DNA from: Nitrospirales bacterium LBB_01
GTDB taxonomy: Bacteria; Nitrospirota; Thermodesulfovibrionia; Thermodesulfovibrionales; Magnetobacteriaceae
DNA: 64,000 nucleotides
Direction: 5' to 3'
Assembly (NCBI GenBank): GCA_004376055.2
Contig: CP049016.1
Coordinates: 2,480,001 to 2,544,000 of the forward strand
Shown: piece after piece, positions 44,622-54,573 of the stretch
How the letters are laid out: the number at the start of each line of letters is the position of its first letter
Position numbering within the stretch: the first letter of the stretch is position 1
Notes under the pieces: model-generated
The model's input: only the letters and a program-made list of their open reading frames with translations
What the model was told of the DNA's origin: nothing
Databases searched by the model: none
Position numbers and translations under genes: made by a program

Positions 44622-47600
44622 ATGATTCAAAAATTCAATAATCTAAGCATACGAAAAAAGATTCTGACAGTGTTTCTTTTGCTCTTTACTGCCATGGTTA
44701 CTTTTGGAGTATTCAGTTTTCTGCAATTTCATAAAATGGCCAACACGTTGGAGGATCTCTACGAACACCCATTTACCACTACCAATGCTCTCCTTGAGGC
44801 AAACGTTGACCTTGTTGACGCAAGAAGAATCCTAAGGGGCATAATTGTAGAACGCGACAAGGTTAAGATAGATTCGTTGATACAGGAGATGCATAAACAT
44901 GAAGCGGATTTTCAGAATCACATTGCTGTTGCACAGAAGAGCTTTTCCGGCGATAAAAAGCTTATAAATGAACTTTCGCAACTATTTCAAAATTGGCAGG
45001 TTTACAAAGAGGATCAACTACAGCTTGCAAAGGCAGGCAATTTTGAGGCAGCATGGCAGCGCTCACAAGATTCCGTTTCAAATCCAAGTGTTGTATTAGT
45101 TACACATCTGGAGAGCGTCATAGAACAATCGCGCTCGCATGCAGCAAAATTCTACAAAGACTCACAGACACAATACCGTAGCGCTTTGATAAAAACCGAT
45201 ATTTTTCTCATTATAGTTCTTATTGTAATCGGAATAATGTCGCTTTTTCTGGCACGCTCGATATCGGCGCCTTTGTTTGGTTTGCGTAACAGCATCCGTG
45301 AGGTAGCTGACGGCAGGCTGGATACTGAAGTGCCATATCAAAGTATCAATAACGAAATCGGAGAGATTGGACGGGCTATTGAGGTACTCCGTCATGTGGC
45401 CCGCAAACAGGACACCTCCGTTAAACTTAGAGCACTTGTAGCTGAGATTGCTCAATCCATGCAGACATGTACCTCTTTTATTGACCTTGGCAATACGCTG
45501 ACCTCCAGGCTGGCCTCCCTAATGGGGTTAGCTTATGGAGCATTCTATATATTTGATAAGGAGCACTCGCAGCTTATACGAAATGGCGGTTATGCCTGTG
45601 ACGACACTATCCACAGAGACCGTTTTGCGATGGGACAGGGATTGGTGGGTCAGGCTGCGCTTGATAAGAAAACCATCTCGATGGTTTTCTCCTCTCAGGA
45701 CAATGTTAACACAAGCATGGGACTGGGTAAGTTAAACATCCATGCCATAATGATTATGCCGGTTGTCCAAGCAAATGAGGTTCTTGCAGTACTTGAGCTT
45801 GGAGCTATTGAACAGTTTAGCGATGACAACATAGCCCTGCTTGACGCCATATTGCCGATAGCGGCCATGAACATTGAAATACTCTCAGGCATTGTTGAGA
45901 CGCAAAATCTTTTGCAAAAGAGTCAGAGCCAGGCTTTGGCTCTTGCAGCTTCAGAACAGCAGTTGATAGCCCGCCGCGATGAACTTGAAGACAACAACAA
46001 CCGTCTTGCCGAACAGGCACGTTTAATGGAAGAGCAAGCCGTGGAACTAGAGCATCAAAAACAAGCGCTTATACTGCAAAGCACCGAGCTTCAGGCAAGC
46101 AGAGAAATTTTAGCTCAAACTGAGGAACTAAGCCGTCTGATACTGGGTTCAGTTAACGACGGCATCGTGGGGCTTGATATGGAGGGTTCAATAACCTTTA
46201 TAAACAATGCAGGAGCTAAGATGCTGGGATATACGCGTGAGGAACTTAAAGGTATGACTATGCACTCTTTGGTTCACTATGCTCGTCCTGATGGCTCAGA
46301 CTTTCCAAAAGAAGACTGTCCAATGTATCTGACCTCAAAGGATGGTGTGCTCAGAAACATTGACGATGAGGTGTTGTGGCGTAAAAACGGCTCATCATTC
46401 CCTGTTGAATATGCGACAACGCCAATCCATAAAAATGGTGAGCTGGTTGGTATCGTTGTGGTTTACAGAGACATTACGGAGCGTAAGCAGGCAGAAGCTG
46501 AGATACGACATGCTATGGAAATTGCCGTAGAGGCGACAAAAATGAAGTCCGATTTTCTGGCTAACATGAGCCATGAGATTCGTACTCCAATGAATGCCAT
46601 TATCGGAATGACTCACCTTGCACTTCAAACCGAACTCAATACAAAACAACGAAACTACATGGAAAAAGTTGACTCTGCGGCTAAAAATCTGCTTGGCATA
46701 ATCAACGACATCCTGGATTTTTCAAAGATAGAAGCCGGTAAGCTGAATTTTGAATCAACAGATTTTGATCTTCAGGATGTTATGGAACATTTGGCCGATC
46801 TTTCCGTAATAAAAGCTCAGGACAAGGGGCTGGAGCTTCTCTTTAACATTGGAACAGACGTTCCCACAGCTCTCATCGGCGACCCTCTGCGTTTAGGACA
46901 GGTTATGATTAATCTAGTAAATAATGCGATAAAGTTTACAGAAAAAGGCGAGGTCACAGTTGTCATAAATCGCCTTGCAACTGAACCGGACGGTGTACTG
47001 CTGCGTTTTGAAATCAGAGACACGGGTATAGGACTAACAGAGGAGCAGCAGAAAAAACTGTTCAGCGCTTTTTCTCAGGCTGACAGCTCCACAACCCGCA
47101 AATATGGCGGTACCGGTTTAGGATTAACCATAAGCAAGCGGCTGGTTGAGATGATGGGGGGCGAAATCGGGGTAGAAAGTAAAGCCGGCAAGGGAAGCAC
47201 ATTTTATTTCACCGCTAAGTTTGCCCTGCAATTGATACAAAGACAGACAAGCCTGACTACCGATGACATTAGCGGACTGCGTGTACTGGTAGTGGATGAC
47301 AACAACAGCGCTCGTGAGATATTTCTTTCTATGCTGATTTCACTTAAGTTTGACTCAAAAGCCGTTAGCAGCGGTTTGGAGGCAATAAGAGAACTCAAAG
47401 CCTCTCAACAAAGTGGTAAGCCATACGGTCTGGTGCTTATGGATTGGCGAATGCCCGGCATGGATGGCTTAGAGACAATCCGAAACATTCGTTCAGATAA
47501 TGAATTGGCGCATACTGCCGCCTTTATAATGGTCACAGCCTACAGCCGCGATGAGCTTTTACAGCAGGCGCAGGACGTCCATCTAAACGGACTTCTGGTT

Positions 47601-48749
47601 AAACCTGTAAGCCCATCGACACTGCTTGATACAATTTTGACAGCTCTCGGAAAAGAGGTAGTTCATCGCCCGCACAAACAGCAGAAAAAAGCAGACCATC
47701 TTGAGGCGGAAAAATCTCTGCGTGGTGCAAGTGTGCTGCTTGTTGAGGATAACGAAATCAACCGTGAGTTAGCTGTTGAGATATTAACCGAGGCTGGTCT
47801 CAGCGTAGATATTGCTGTAAACGGTGTTGATGCATTAGAAAAAATCAGCCAAACCAATTATGACGGGATATTGATGGATTGCCAGATGCCGATTATGGAC
47901 GGCTTTGAATGCTCCGTCCAGATAAGAAAAGACAGCCGTTATGATAACTTACCGATCATTGCAATGACTGCCAATGCGATGGAGGGAGACAGGCAAAGGT
48001 GCATTGACCACGGGATGAACGACCACGTTGCCAAGCCAATAGATGTAGGACAGCTTTTTAGCACAATGGCACGCTGGATAAAACCAAAGACAAACACCGA
48101 GCTAAAACCTGCAATTGCACCCACATCAATCAGTGCCGGTATCCCTGACATACATGGGCTTAATACAAAAGGAGCATTACAGCGTGTAGGGGGCAATGTA
48201 AAACTGCTGCGGAAGCTCTTAAGCCGTTTCAGTGAAACACAGGCAGATGCAGTAACAAGAATCAGGGCTGCCCTTGAAAGCTCTGACATAGAAACTGCCA
48301 CACGAGAGGCTCATACGGTAAAAGGATTAGCCGGCAACATAGGAGCTGACGCACTTTTTGAAATATCAGGCAGGGTAGAGGGAATGCTTAAGGCAAACGA
48401 CACGGCAGAGCTGCCGCAAGCATTAGGAACTATGGAGCAACAGTTAACTGAGTTGATAAAAATGATTTCCGAAGCGATACCTGCCTCTGATGTGGCAGCA
48501 CAAAGTAAAACTTCAGACGCACCGGTTGACGTCAAATCACTTACGCCTGAATTAAAGCACCTTGCAGAACTCCTTGCAGATGACGATTCCCGTGCATCCA
48601 CTTTGGCTGACAACATAGTAACGCAGCTTAGTGCGGCAGGATATTCTGATGACGCCCGTCTGATAAAAAAACATATTGCAAATTTTGACTTTGAAGAAGC
48701 GCTCAAAGAGCTTAGGAAAACCGCCCGGTCACTTGGCGTAAACTTATAA
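44622..48749 (+). CDS. BarA-like hybrid sensor kinase (4HB-HAMP-GAF-PAS-HisKA-HATPase-REC-REC-HPt)
   Basis: About 1,375 residues. Two membrane helices bracket a four-helix periplasmic sensor; then HAMP, a GAF domain ([14 protein letters not shown]), a long coiled coil, a PAS domain ending in YRDITERKQ, HisKA with [14 protein letters not shown] (His about 651), HATPase ([29 protein letters not shown]), two receivers ([26 protein letters not shown]) and an HPt domain ([11 protein letters not shown]). It can run a full His-Asp-His relay and hand phosphate to another receiver. ATG at 44622 is preferred; a GTG frame opens at 44580 but overlaps the promoter. Next gene 9 bases on. Confidence 0.9.
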   Translation: MIQKFNNLSIRKKILTVFLLLFTAMVTFGVFSFLQFHKMANTLEDLYEHPFTTTNALLEANVDLVDARRILRGIIVERDKVKIDSLIQEMHKHEADFQNHIAVAQKSFSGDKKLINELSQLFQNWQVYKEDQLQLAKAGNFEAAWQRSQDSVSNPSVVLVTHLESVIEQSRSHAAKFYKDSQTQYRSALIKTDIFLIIVLIVIGIMSLFLARSISAPLFGLRNSIREVADGRLDTEVPYQSINNEIGEIGRAIEVLRHVARKQDTSVKLRALVAEIAQSMQTCTSFIDLGNTLTSRLASLMGLAYGAFYIFDKEHSQLIRNGGYACDDTIHRDRFAMGQGLVGQAALDKKTISMVFSSQDNVNTSMGLGKLNIHAIMIMPVVQANEVLAVLELGAIEQFSDDNIALLDAILPIAAMNIEILSGIVETQNLLQKSQSQALALAASEQQLIARRDELEDNNNRLAEQARLMEEQAVELEHQKQALILQSTELQASREILAQTEELSRLILGSVNDGIVGLDMEGSITFINNAGAKMLGYTREELKGMTMHSLVHYARPDGSDFPKEDCPMYLTSKDGVLRNIDDEVLWRKNGSSFPVEYATTPIHKNGELVGIVVVYRDITERKQAEAEIRHAMEIAVEATKMKSDFLANMSHEIRTPMNAIIGMTHLALQTELNTKQRNYMEKVDSAAKNLLGIINDILDFSKIEAGKLNFESTDFDLQDVMEHLADLSVIKAQDKGLELLFNIGTDVPTALIGDPLRLGQVMINLVNNAIKFTEKGEVTVVINRLATEPDGVLLRFEIRDTGIGLTEEQQKKLFSAFSQADSSTTRKYGGTGLGLTISKRLVEMMGGEIGVESKAGKGSTFYFTAKFALQLIQRQTSLTTDDISGLRVLVVDDNNSAREIFLSMLISLKFDSKAVSSGLEAIRELKASQQSGKPYGLVLMDWRMPGMDGLETIRNIRSDNELAHTAAFIMVTAYSRDELLQQAQDVHLNGLLVKPVSPSTLLDTILTALGKEVVHRPHKQQKKADHLEAEKSLRGASVLLVEDNEINRELAVEILTEAGLSVDIAVNGVDALEKISQTNYDGILMDCQMPIMDGFECSVQIRKDSRYDNLPIIAMTANAMEGDRQRCIDHGMNDHVAKPIDVGQLFSTMARWIKPKTNTELKPAIAPTSISAGIPDIHGLNTKGALQRVGGNVKLLRKLLSRFSETQADAVTRIRAALESSDIETATREAHTVKGLAGNIGADALFEISGRVEGMLKANDTAELPQALGTMEQQLTELIKMISEAIPASDVAAQSKTSDAPVDVKSLTPELKHLAELLADDDSRASTLADNIVTQLSAAGYSDDARLIKKHIANFDFEEALKELRKTARSLGVNL

Positions 48750-48758
48750 GGTAAGACT

Positions 48759-50678
48759 ATGGCGGTAGTTTATAAAAATTGTCTTGCAGTTTTCTTAGCA
48801 GTATTGTTTGTGTTTGTATCCGCCATAGCACAAAGCGGTGAGGTTAAATTAACAGAAGAAGAGCGGGCATTCCTTAACGGCAAGCAGTTTCGGCTTGGGA
48901 TTGATTCAAACAGACCTCCATTTGAGTTTATTGACGAAAAGGGCAACTATACTGGAATGAGCGCCGAGTTTATGGTGGAGCTTGCCAAACGTCTTAACAT
49001 TACCATCGTTATTCAAAAAGACGTGACGTGGAAGGATGCGCTTGAGAAAACAAAAACCGGAGAGATTGATATTATTCCAAAGATAACGCCCTCCGATGAG
49101 CGCAGAAAGTTTTTACTTTTTACAAAACCTTATACTACCAATCCATCCGTAATAGTGTCGCAGAAGGATAAAAATATTGATACTCTCTCTGACCTTAAAG
49201 GGCTTAAAACCGGCGTCGTTAAAGGGTTAATAATAGAGACGAGCTTAAAGCGCGAGCATCCGGAGTTATCCATCGTGCAATTACCCGATATTGAGACCGC
49301 ACTTCGTGAGCTTTCAATTGGCAATATTGATGCTCTCATTGATAATCTTGGCACGGTAGCCTATAACATTGAAAAGATAGGATTGACTAATCTGGAGATA
49401 GCGGGTTCCACGCCCTATATACACGATTTGGCTTTTGGCGTAAGAAAAGACTGGCCGCTTCTGTGCTCTGCTCTGGATAAAGCGCTTCAGAGTATGACAG
49501 AAGAAGAGAAGTTACATATAAAAGACCGTTGGGTTGCTGTTAAAGTTAAATCCGGCATGAATTGGAAAAGGCTTTGGCCCCTAGCCGCTGCCATAGCAGC
49601 CATTATGATTTTCTTTGTGCTATGGAACAGACGATTAAGAAATGCCGTTGATCAGCGAAAACGTGCAGAGGCTGAGCTTAAAGACTATACTATCAGCCTT
49701 GAGCGGAACTCTCGCATAAAGTCCGAGGTTGCGGCAATCTCTGCCGATATTCAAAGTGCACTGTCATTAGAGGAGATGTCACAGAAACTCATGTCTCACA
49801 TTGTCCCGCTATTAAATGCCAACTATGGGGTTCTTTACGTTTATCACAAGGATAAAGACATATTCAGAGCCGCGGGCGGATATGGTTATGATCAAGATTC
49901 AGGCGACAGCGATGTAGCTATAGGGCAGGGCTTAGTCGGTCAATGTGCTTTGGATAAGAGAGCAATAAACATCAGTGCCCCTCTGGAAAACTTTATGCAC
50001 ATAAGCTGCGGGTTTTCTAAGCTTAATCCCAAAGTTATCACCGTTCAGCCTGTGATGCACATAAACTCCGTGTGTGGAGTTATTGTGCTGGCAGGGTTGA
50101 CTCCATTAGTTGACGACTATCAGTCTATAATAGATGAGCTTATGCCTGTAGCAGCAATGAACCTTGTAATTATAGAGCGTAACCTTAACACTCAACATCT
50201 TATGGAGGTGGCCAATAAACAAAAGGAACAGTATCGGGCGCTTTTTGAGTTTATGCAGGATGCAGTTATGACTTCTGCGCCACCACAATGGATGTTTACA
50301 TCGGCTAACCCTGCAACACTGAAACTTTTCAAAGTTAAGTCTGAGGAGGAGTTTATAAAGCTTGGCCCATGGGATTTATCGCCTGAGTACCAACCGGATG
50401 GGCAGCTCTCATCAGTAAAAGCACAACAAGCCATAATGCAAGCTATGGAGTGTGGGTATCACTTCTTTGAATGGACACATAAAACAATTGACGACATAAA
50501 TTTCCCAACATCTGTTATGTTAACTAAAGTGGAATTAGGCACATCGGTATTTCTTCAGGCAACCGTTAGAGATATAACCGAACAAAAGAGAATGACAGAG
50601 GAGATAGTGCAGTTAAAAGAGCAGCTTAAACAGTCCGGCAATTCCGGACAGAGCAATTATAAAGGAGAGAGAACATGA
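48759..50678 (+). CDS. periplasmic substrate-binding/GAF/PAS sensor without a kinase domain
   Basis: 639 residues: signal/anchor peptide, a family 3 solute-binding domain (about 40-265, FRLGIDSNRPPFEFIDEKGN, DVTWKDALEKTKTGEIDII, LLFTKPYTTNPSVIV), a membrane helix (about 272-290), a coiled linker, a GAF domain (IGQGLVGQCALDKRAIN) that is clearly related to that of the upstream hybrid kinase, and a PAS ending in TVRDITEQKRM. It stops after a short coiled coil with no HisKA/HATPase. It likely senses a small polar ligand and signals through the downstream gene, with which it overlaps by four bases (ATGA). Confidence 0.85.
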   Translation: MAVVYKNCLAVFLAVLFVFVSAIAQSGEVKLTEEERAFLNGKQFRLGIDSNRPPFEFIDEKGNYTGMSAEFMVELAKRLNITIVIQKDVTWKDALEKTKTGEIDIIPKITPSDERRKFLLFTKPYTTNPSVIVSQKDKNIDTLSDLKGLKTGVVKGLIIETSLKREHPELSIVQLPDIETALRELSIGNIDALIDNLGTVAYNIEKIGLTNLEIAGSTPYIHDLAFGVRKDWPLLCSALDKALQSMTEEEKLHIKDRWVAVKVKSGMNWKRLWPLAAAIAAIMIFFVLWNRRLRNAVDQRKRAEAELKDYTISLERNSRIKSEVAAISADIQSALSLEEMSQKLMSHIVPLLNANYGVLYVYHKDKDIFRAAGGYGYDQDSGDSDVAIGQGLVGQCALDKRAINISAPLENFMHISCGFSKLNPKVITVQPVMHINSVCGVIVLAGLTPLVDDYQSIIDELMPVAAMNLVIIERNLNTQHLMEVANKQKEQYRALFEFMQDAVMTSAPPQWMFTSANPATLKLFKVKSEEEFIKLGPWDLSPEYQPDGQLSSVKAQQAIMQAMECGYHFFEWTHKTIDDINFPTSVMLTKVELGTSVFLQATVRDITEQKRMTEEIVQLKEQLKQSGNSGQSNYKGERT

Positions 50679-52225
50679 GCACTCAACCGCTTTTTCTCAT
50701 TGTTGACGATTACGATCAAATGCGCAGAGTTTTGGTTAGTAATCTTAAAACTCTGGGCTACACCAATATGATTACGGCGTCAAACGGAGAGGACGCCATA
50801 CGGAAATTGAACGCTAATCCTGTTAACGTAATACTTTCAGATTGGAATATGCCTCAGATGACAGGGCTTGAGCTGCTTGAGTGGGTTCGTAAGGACAAAA
50901 AATACCGGTTCACCCCTTTTATTATGATTACCGCTGAAATAGAGCGTCAGCAGGTAGAAAAAGCAATTGCAGCCGGAGTAAGCGATTTTATACTAAAGCC
51001 TTTTTCAAGCGGTACTCTCTCAGAAAAGATTAGGAAAAATCTTCAAAAAACTCCGGTTAAAACTCCAATACCTACAGTTAAACCACAGGAGTCTGAGGCA
51101 AGTCCCTTTGACGCCCCTGTAAGCGCCGATGTGGAAATCAAAGTGGACACGACTCTTACCATCCTTGCAGTTGACGATGTGCCAGATAATCTTACACTTA
51201 TTTCAAGTCTTCTGGAGAATGATTACCGTGTAAAGGTGGCTTCAAACGGTCAAAAGGCTATTAAGATATGTCAATCGGCTGATAAACCAAACCTTGTGCT
51301 GTTAGACGTAATGATGCCGGATATGGACGGCTTTGACGTTATAAAAGAGCTTAAGGCAAACGAGGAGACGTCTGATATTCCAGTAATATTTTTCACAGCA
51401 ATGGATGAACCGGACAGCATCATAAAGGGACTTGAAGCTGGAGCGGTTGACTACGTAACGAAACCCATCAAACCAACCGTACTGAAGGCACGCGTAGGGA
51501 ACTTCCTGCGTTATCACCGAGGGTATGAGGAGCTTAAAAACACACTGGATACTATGATGGAAAATGCAAAGCTTCGCGACGACGTAGAGCACATAGTGCG
51601 GCATGATATGAAAAGCCCGCTTGCCGCAATTATCGGAACAATAAACAGTGTCGGGAAAAATGAAAGCATAACACAAGAGCAGTTAAAAACTATTGAAGAC
51701 CTCTCTTACACACTGCTTAACATGGTTAACCTCTCCACAGATCTCTATAAGATAGAGACCGGACGTTTTCAGCTAAATGCCAAACCTGTTGACATTGTAC
51801 GGTTGACAGAGAAGGTTGCAGAGGAGATAAGGCTTGGGTTTTCTACAAAAAACATAAAGATAAACACAAAGATTCAAGTTGCCGGGGAGTTATTCGCTTT
51901 CGGCGATGAGCTCTTGAGTTACTCAATGCTTCATAACCTTATAAAGAATGCGGCAGAGGCGGCACCTGCCGGCAGTGCGGTGTTTATTACCGTAGATAGC
52001 GGAGAGAATATTAAAGTGTCCATAAGAAATCTCGGAGTTGTTCCGGAGAGTATTCGGGATAACTTTTTTGATAAATTTGTAACCGTTGGAAAGAGAGGCG
52101 GCACAGGTTTAGGTACATATTCGGCACGCCTAATTGCCGAGGCACAAAATGGCAGCATCTCAATGAGCACATCTGAGGACTCTGGCACAACAGTTGAAGT
52201 TACGCTGCCCAGAGCCACAGTTTAA
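50675..52225 (+). CDS. REC-REC-histidine kinase protein
   Basis: 516 residues: first receiver (FLIVDDYDQMRRVLV, D in ILSDWNMPQMTG), a linker, second receiver (LAVDDVPDNLTLIS, D in LLDVMMPDMDG, YVTKPIK), then HisKA with VRHDMKSPLAAIIG and a HATPase with LIKNAAEAAPAG and RGGTGLGTYSARLIAEA. It may accept phosphate from the hybrid kinase's HPt, and could act as the missing catalytic partner of the SBP/GAF/PAS sensor, with which it is translationally coupled. No DNA-binding output. Confidence 0.85.
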   Translation: MSTQPLFLIVDDYDQMRRVLVSNLKTLGYTNMITASNGEDAIRKLNANPVNVILSDWNMPQMTGLELLEWVRKDKKYRFTPFIMITAEIERQQVEKAIAAGVSDFILKPFSSGTLSEKIRKNLQKTPVKTPIPTVKPQESEASPFDAPVSADVEIKVDTTLTILAVDDVPDNLTLISSLLENDYRVKVASNGQKAIKICQSADKPNLVLLDVMMPDMDGFDVIKELKANEETSDIPVIFFTAMDEPDSIIKGLEAGAVDYVTKPIKPTVLKARVGNFLRYHRGYEELKNTLDTMMENAKLRDDVEHIVRHDMKSPLAAIIGTINSVGKNESITQEQLKTIEDLSYTLLNMVNLSTDLYKIETGRFQLNAKPVDIVRLTEKVAEEIRLGFSTKNIKINTKIQVAGELFAFGDELLSYSMLHNLIKNAAEAAPAGSAVFITVDSGENIKVSIRNLGVVPESIRDNFFDKFVTVGKRGGTGLGTYSARLIAEAQNGSISMSTSEDSGTTVEVTLPRATV

Positions 52226-52315
52226 TCCTTGACTAACTCCTTATATTTCTATTACATATAAAAACAATTGTTGTCATTCATCATTAATACCTATATGGAG
52301 GGTCTATCCGCATAT

Positions 52316-52445
52316 CTATCTCCCATTATCCTTCTTTGCACCCACACAAAACAAAATACTCTCAAGCAAATACTCCATATTTATCGGTTTTATCACATTT
52401 CTGCAAACCTTATCGCTTGTGTGTTGCTCATCATTATAGGCGGTG
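52316..52445 (-). pseudogene. C-terminal fragment of a receiver-domain protein, cut by IS copy 1
   Basis: Read on the minus strand from the IS edge: TAYNDEQHTSDKVCRNVIKP followed by INMEYLLESILFCVGAKK and a TAG stop. It matches the C-terminal part of the intact receiver at 56820 (TAYKDEQHTSDRVCRNIIKP). The N-terminal two thirds are missing; the break is exactly at the IS edge. Confidence 0.85.
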
Positions 52446-52553
52446 TATAGTGGACCCCATTGTCAAGACCACTTTTTAGTGGACTTAAGGTATAGCCCTC
52501 TAAGAGGGTATTTAGTCTGTTAGTATAAGGGTAAGGGATAGGGTAATGCATCC

Positions 52554-53381
52554 TTACGCCGCCATCGCAAAATCAGAGCTTTTATAAACCTCGGCAGGTG
52601 TTTTGCCTCTAAGCGTAGAATGCGGACGCTCATTGTTATAAAAATCAAAATAGCTCCTTAGCGCTTTAATCAACTCATCAACAGTTTCATAATCTTTTAT
52701 ATAAACCTCCTCATACTTGACACTGCGCCACAGCCGCTCAATCATGATATTATCCATAGCCCGTCCTCTGCCATCCATACTTATCCGAATCCCATTGCTC
52801 TGAAGCACATTGATAAACGCTGCCCCTGTATACTGGCTGCCTTGATCTGTGTTGAATATCTCAGGACTGCCATAGAGCCTAAGGGCTCGCTCAAGGCTAC
52901 TTACGCAAAAACCATCATCCATTGTCACTGACACCTCCCATGACAGCACATAGCGGCTATACCAGTCCATTACTGCTGTCAGATACACAAAGCCATGTCT
53001 CATTCGAATATACGTTATATCACTGCACCAGACTTGGTTGATGATAGTAATATCTAATAATCGCAGTAGATAAGGGTAAACTTTATGTTGCTTATTCCGT
53101 ACTGTCGTTCTTTTTCTGGGTGCTATAGATACAAGACCCATCAACATCATCAAACGCTTTACTCGCTTGCGATTTACTTTATATCCTGCTCGGAAAAGAA
53201 TGTAAACCATTGTGCGGCTTCCATACCATGGATGCATTGTGTACTGCTCATCTATTGCCCTCATCACCTTCAAATTCTCCTCGCTCTCCGGTACTGCCTG
53301 ACGATAATAACTGGAGCGTGGAAGGCTTAGCAGGTTACACTGCTGACGAATACTCAATTCCTTATTTGCTGGCTCTATCAT
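52554..53381 (-). CDS. IS3-family transposase OrfB (copy 1)
   Basis: 275-residue catalytic part with HTH_21-like start and the rve integrase core. DDE residues: D in VWCSDITYIRM, D in IFNTDQGSQY, E in IMIERLWRSVKYEEVY, followed by FDFYNNERPHSTL. It is made mainly as an OrfAB fusion after a -1 slip on A AAA AAG in orfA; upstream in its frame the sequence stays open back to that site (EPVTCATVSEKRA before the Met). Confidence 0.93.
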   Translation of the reverse strand: MIEPANKELSIRQQCNLLSLPRSSYYRQAVPESEENLKVMRAIDEQYTMHPWYGSRTMVYILFRAGYKVNRKRVKRLMMLMGLVSIAPRKRTTVRNKQHKVYPYLLRLLDITIINQVWCSDITYIRMRHGFVYLTAVMDWYSRYVLSWEVSVTMDDGFCVSSLERALRLYGSPEIFNTDQGSQYTGAAFINVLQSNGIRISMDGRGRAMDNIMIERLWRSVKYEEVYIKDYETVDELIKALRSYFDFYNNERPHSTLRGKTPAEVYKSSDFAMAA

Positions 53382-53395
53382 CGCTCGTTTCTCAC

Positions 53396-53689
53396 TTACC
53401 GTTGCGCAAGTAACAGGCTCTTTTTTTTTAGCCAGTCCACTTCTACTTGCAACTTCCCTATTTGACTATATAACCGCTCTCGCTCTGATTCATATGCCGC
53501 CTGAGAATTTTCTTGCACTCCATTAAATAACGTTGACGCCCCTTCTACTAAATGCTTTTTCCATTCATTCACCTGGTTCACATGAATATCAAATTCCTGC
53601 GCTATCTCATTGGCTGTCCTCTGACCTTTGAGCGCTTCTATTGCTACTTTTGCTTTGTACTCTTTGCCAAACTTCCGTCTGTTTTTCAT
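53396..53689 (-). CDS. IS3-family OrfA (copy 1)
   Basis: 97 residues: HTH part KVAIEALKGQRTANEIAQEF, DIHVNQVNEWKKHL, then a leucine-zipper-like coiled coil. It ends KKKSLLLAQR; the Lys codons AAA AAA AAG form the slippery A AAA AAG at which ribosomes shift into orfB. Confidence 0.92.
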   Translation of the reverse strand: MKNRRKFGKEYKAKVAIEALKGQRTANEIAQEFDIHVNQVNEWKKHLVEGASTLFNGVQENSQAAYESERERLYSQIGKLQVEVDWLKKKSLLLAQR

Positions 53690-53756
53690 TTTATCCTCCC
53701 ATTCATTACAACCAGCTCTATCTTAACTGATTGTCTCATATTTGGGATCCACTATA

Positions 53757-54015
53757 GTATCACATCGTCAAGTATCTCACTACAAATTTTCCCGCTCATA
53801 TAGACTTGCGAAAGTGACACTGTATCAGTTATCCAGCCTTCGCCGATTTGCTCTAAAGAGGGGACAATTATCCTCTCTACAATCTCAATTGGTTGATATG
53901 CTTTGCTTGCTTCTATCAATACATCTTTTGCCCTGAGCTTATCAACAGACAGCAGAGATGCAATCATGTCTTTTACATGCTTATCAGACGTATCAACAGA
54001 TGAAAGATTTCCCAT
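53757..54015 (-). pseudogene. N-terminal part of a corrinoid-binding protein, cut by IS copy 1
   Basis: 86 residues from ATG 54015 (GAGGGA upstream): KHVKDMIASLLSVDKLRAKDVLIEAS, VERIIVPSLEQIGEGWITDT, SLSQVYMSGKICSEILDDVI. This is the helical cap domain (B12-binding_2) of methyltransferase-associated cobalamin proteins. The following Rossmann B12 domain with its DxHxxG motif is missing; reading runs into the IS edge and stops. Confidence 0.8.
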
Positions 54016-54227
54016 TACTTTCCCTCAAATTACATAAAAGACAAAACAGATGAATAATCTCTTTGTACCAAACAGATCCTCATCTATTCTTACACACGTA
54101 ATTAGATTTGTCAATAAGTTGAATTTCCTCACGAAAAAACTATGTGAACGGTAAACGTTGCCTCAAGTAAAAAACTATATGAAAAAATACGATAAAGTCT
54201 CTCAGAGCAGAAATCTGGGAGGCATTG

Positions 54228-54377
54228 ATGAGGTTAACGATGAAAGAAAGACAAGCAGTAACAAGAGTGAATGCACAGAGGTATAAGAAGGTAAGTAAAA
54301 AACAGAAGGGGACAATACTGGATGAATTTGTAGCGTTAACAGGTTATGACAGGTGTTATGCAGGGTACTTATATTGA
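54228..54377 (+). pseudogene. N-terminal remnant of an integrase-type transposase
   Basis: About 49 codons beginning MRLTMKERQAVTRVNAQRY and running through KKVSKKQKGTILDEFVALTG, similar to the start of IS-encoded integrase-core transposases. It is cut off near 54366, where a different transposase tail begins in another frame. Confidence 0.6.
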
Positions 54378-54462
54378 GATCTTCTACAACCGTAGAAGAA
54401 AACACTCGGCTATAGAATATCTATGCCCTGTTGATTACGAAAGGAGAGTTAGTGTATCTTAA
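54367..54462 (+). pseudogene. C-terminal remnant of an IS3-type transposase
   Basis: Thirty-one codons ending TAA: TYIEIFYNRRRKHSAIEYLC then PVDYERRVSVS, the usual C-terminus of IS3-family OrfB. It belongs to a different element from the two intact IS3 copies. The join with the preceding remnant is about 54366. Confidence 0.75.
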
Positions 54463-54485
54463 TTATAAGTCCATTTTTCCTGGGG

Positions 54486-54551
54486 AACATCAAGCAGTTG
54501 CTTGAGAGCGTATTGTATTGTGTTGGGAGGAAAGGCAACGATGTTACATGA
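54486..54551 (+). pseudogene. short C-terminal receiver-domain remnant
   Basis: Twenty-one codons before a TGA, NIKQLLESVLYCVGRKG, similar to the last residues of the receiver at 56820 (INLEHLAESILYCVG). It lies just upstream of the kinase gene, in the position a preceding regulator gene would end. Between 54016 and 54227 I see no gene. Confidence 0.55.
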
Positions 54552-54573
54552 GGATAGACTGAGGATATAATTT

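Larger units (their letters stand above)
52446..53756 (-). mobile_element. IS3-family insertion sequence, copy 1
   Basis: 1,311 bases from TATAGTGGACCCC to GGGATCCACTATA (imperfect terminal inverted repeats). It carries orfA and orfB on the minus strand with an A9 run for frameshifting. It differs from copy 2 (57985-59295) at one base I noticed, near 53354 (orfB Ser10 versus Gly10). Flanks are GTG on the left and GTA on the right, so no clean target duplication. Confidence 0.92.
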
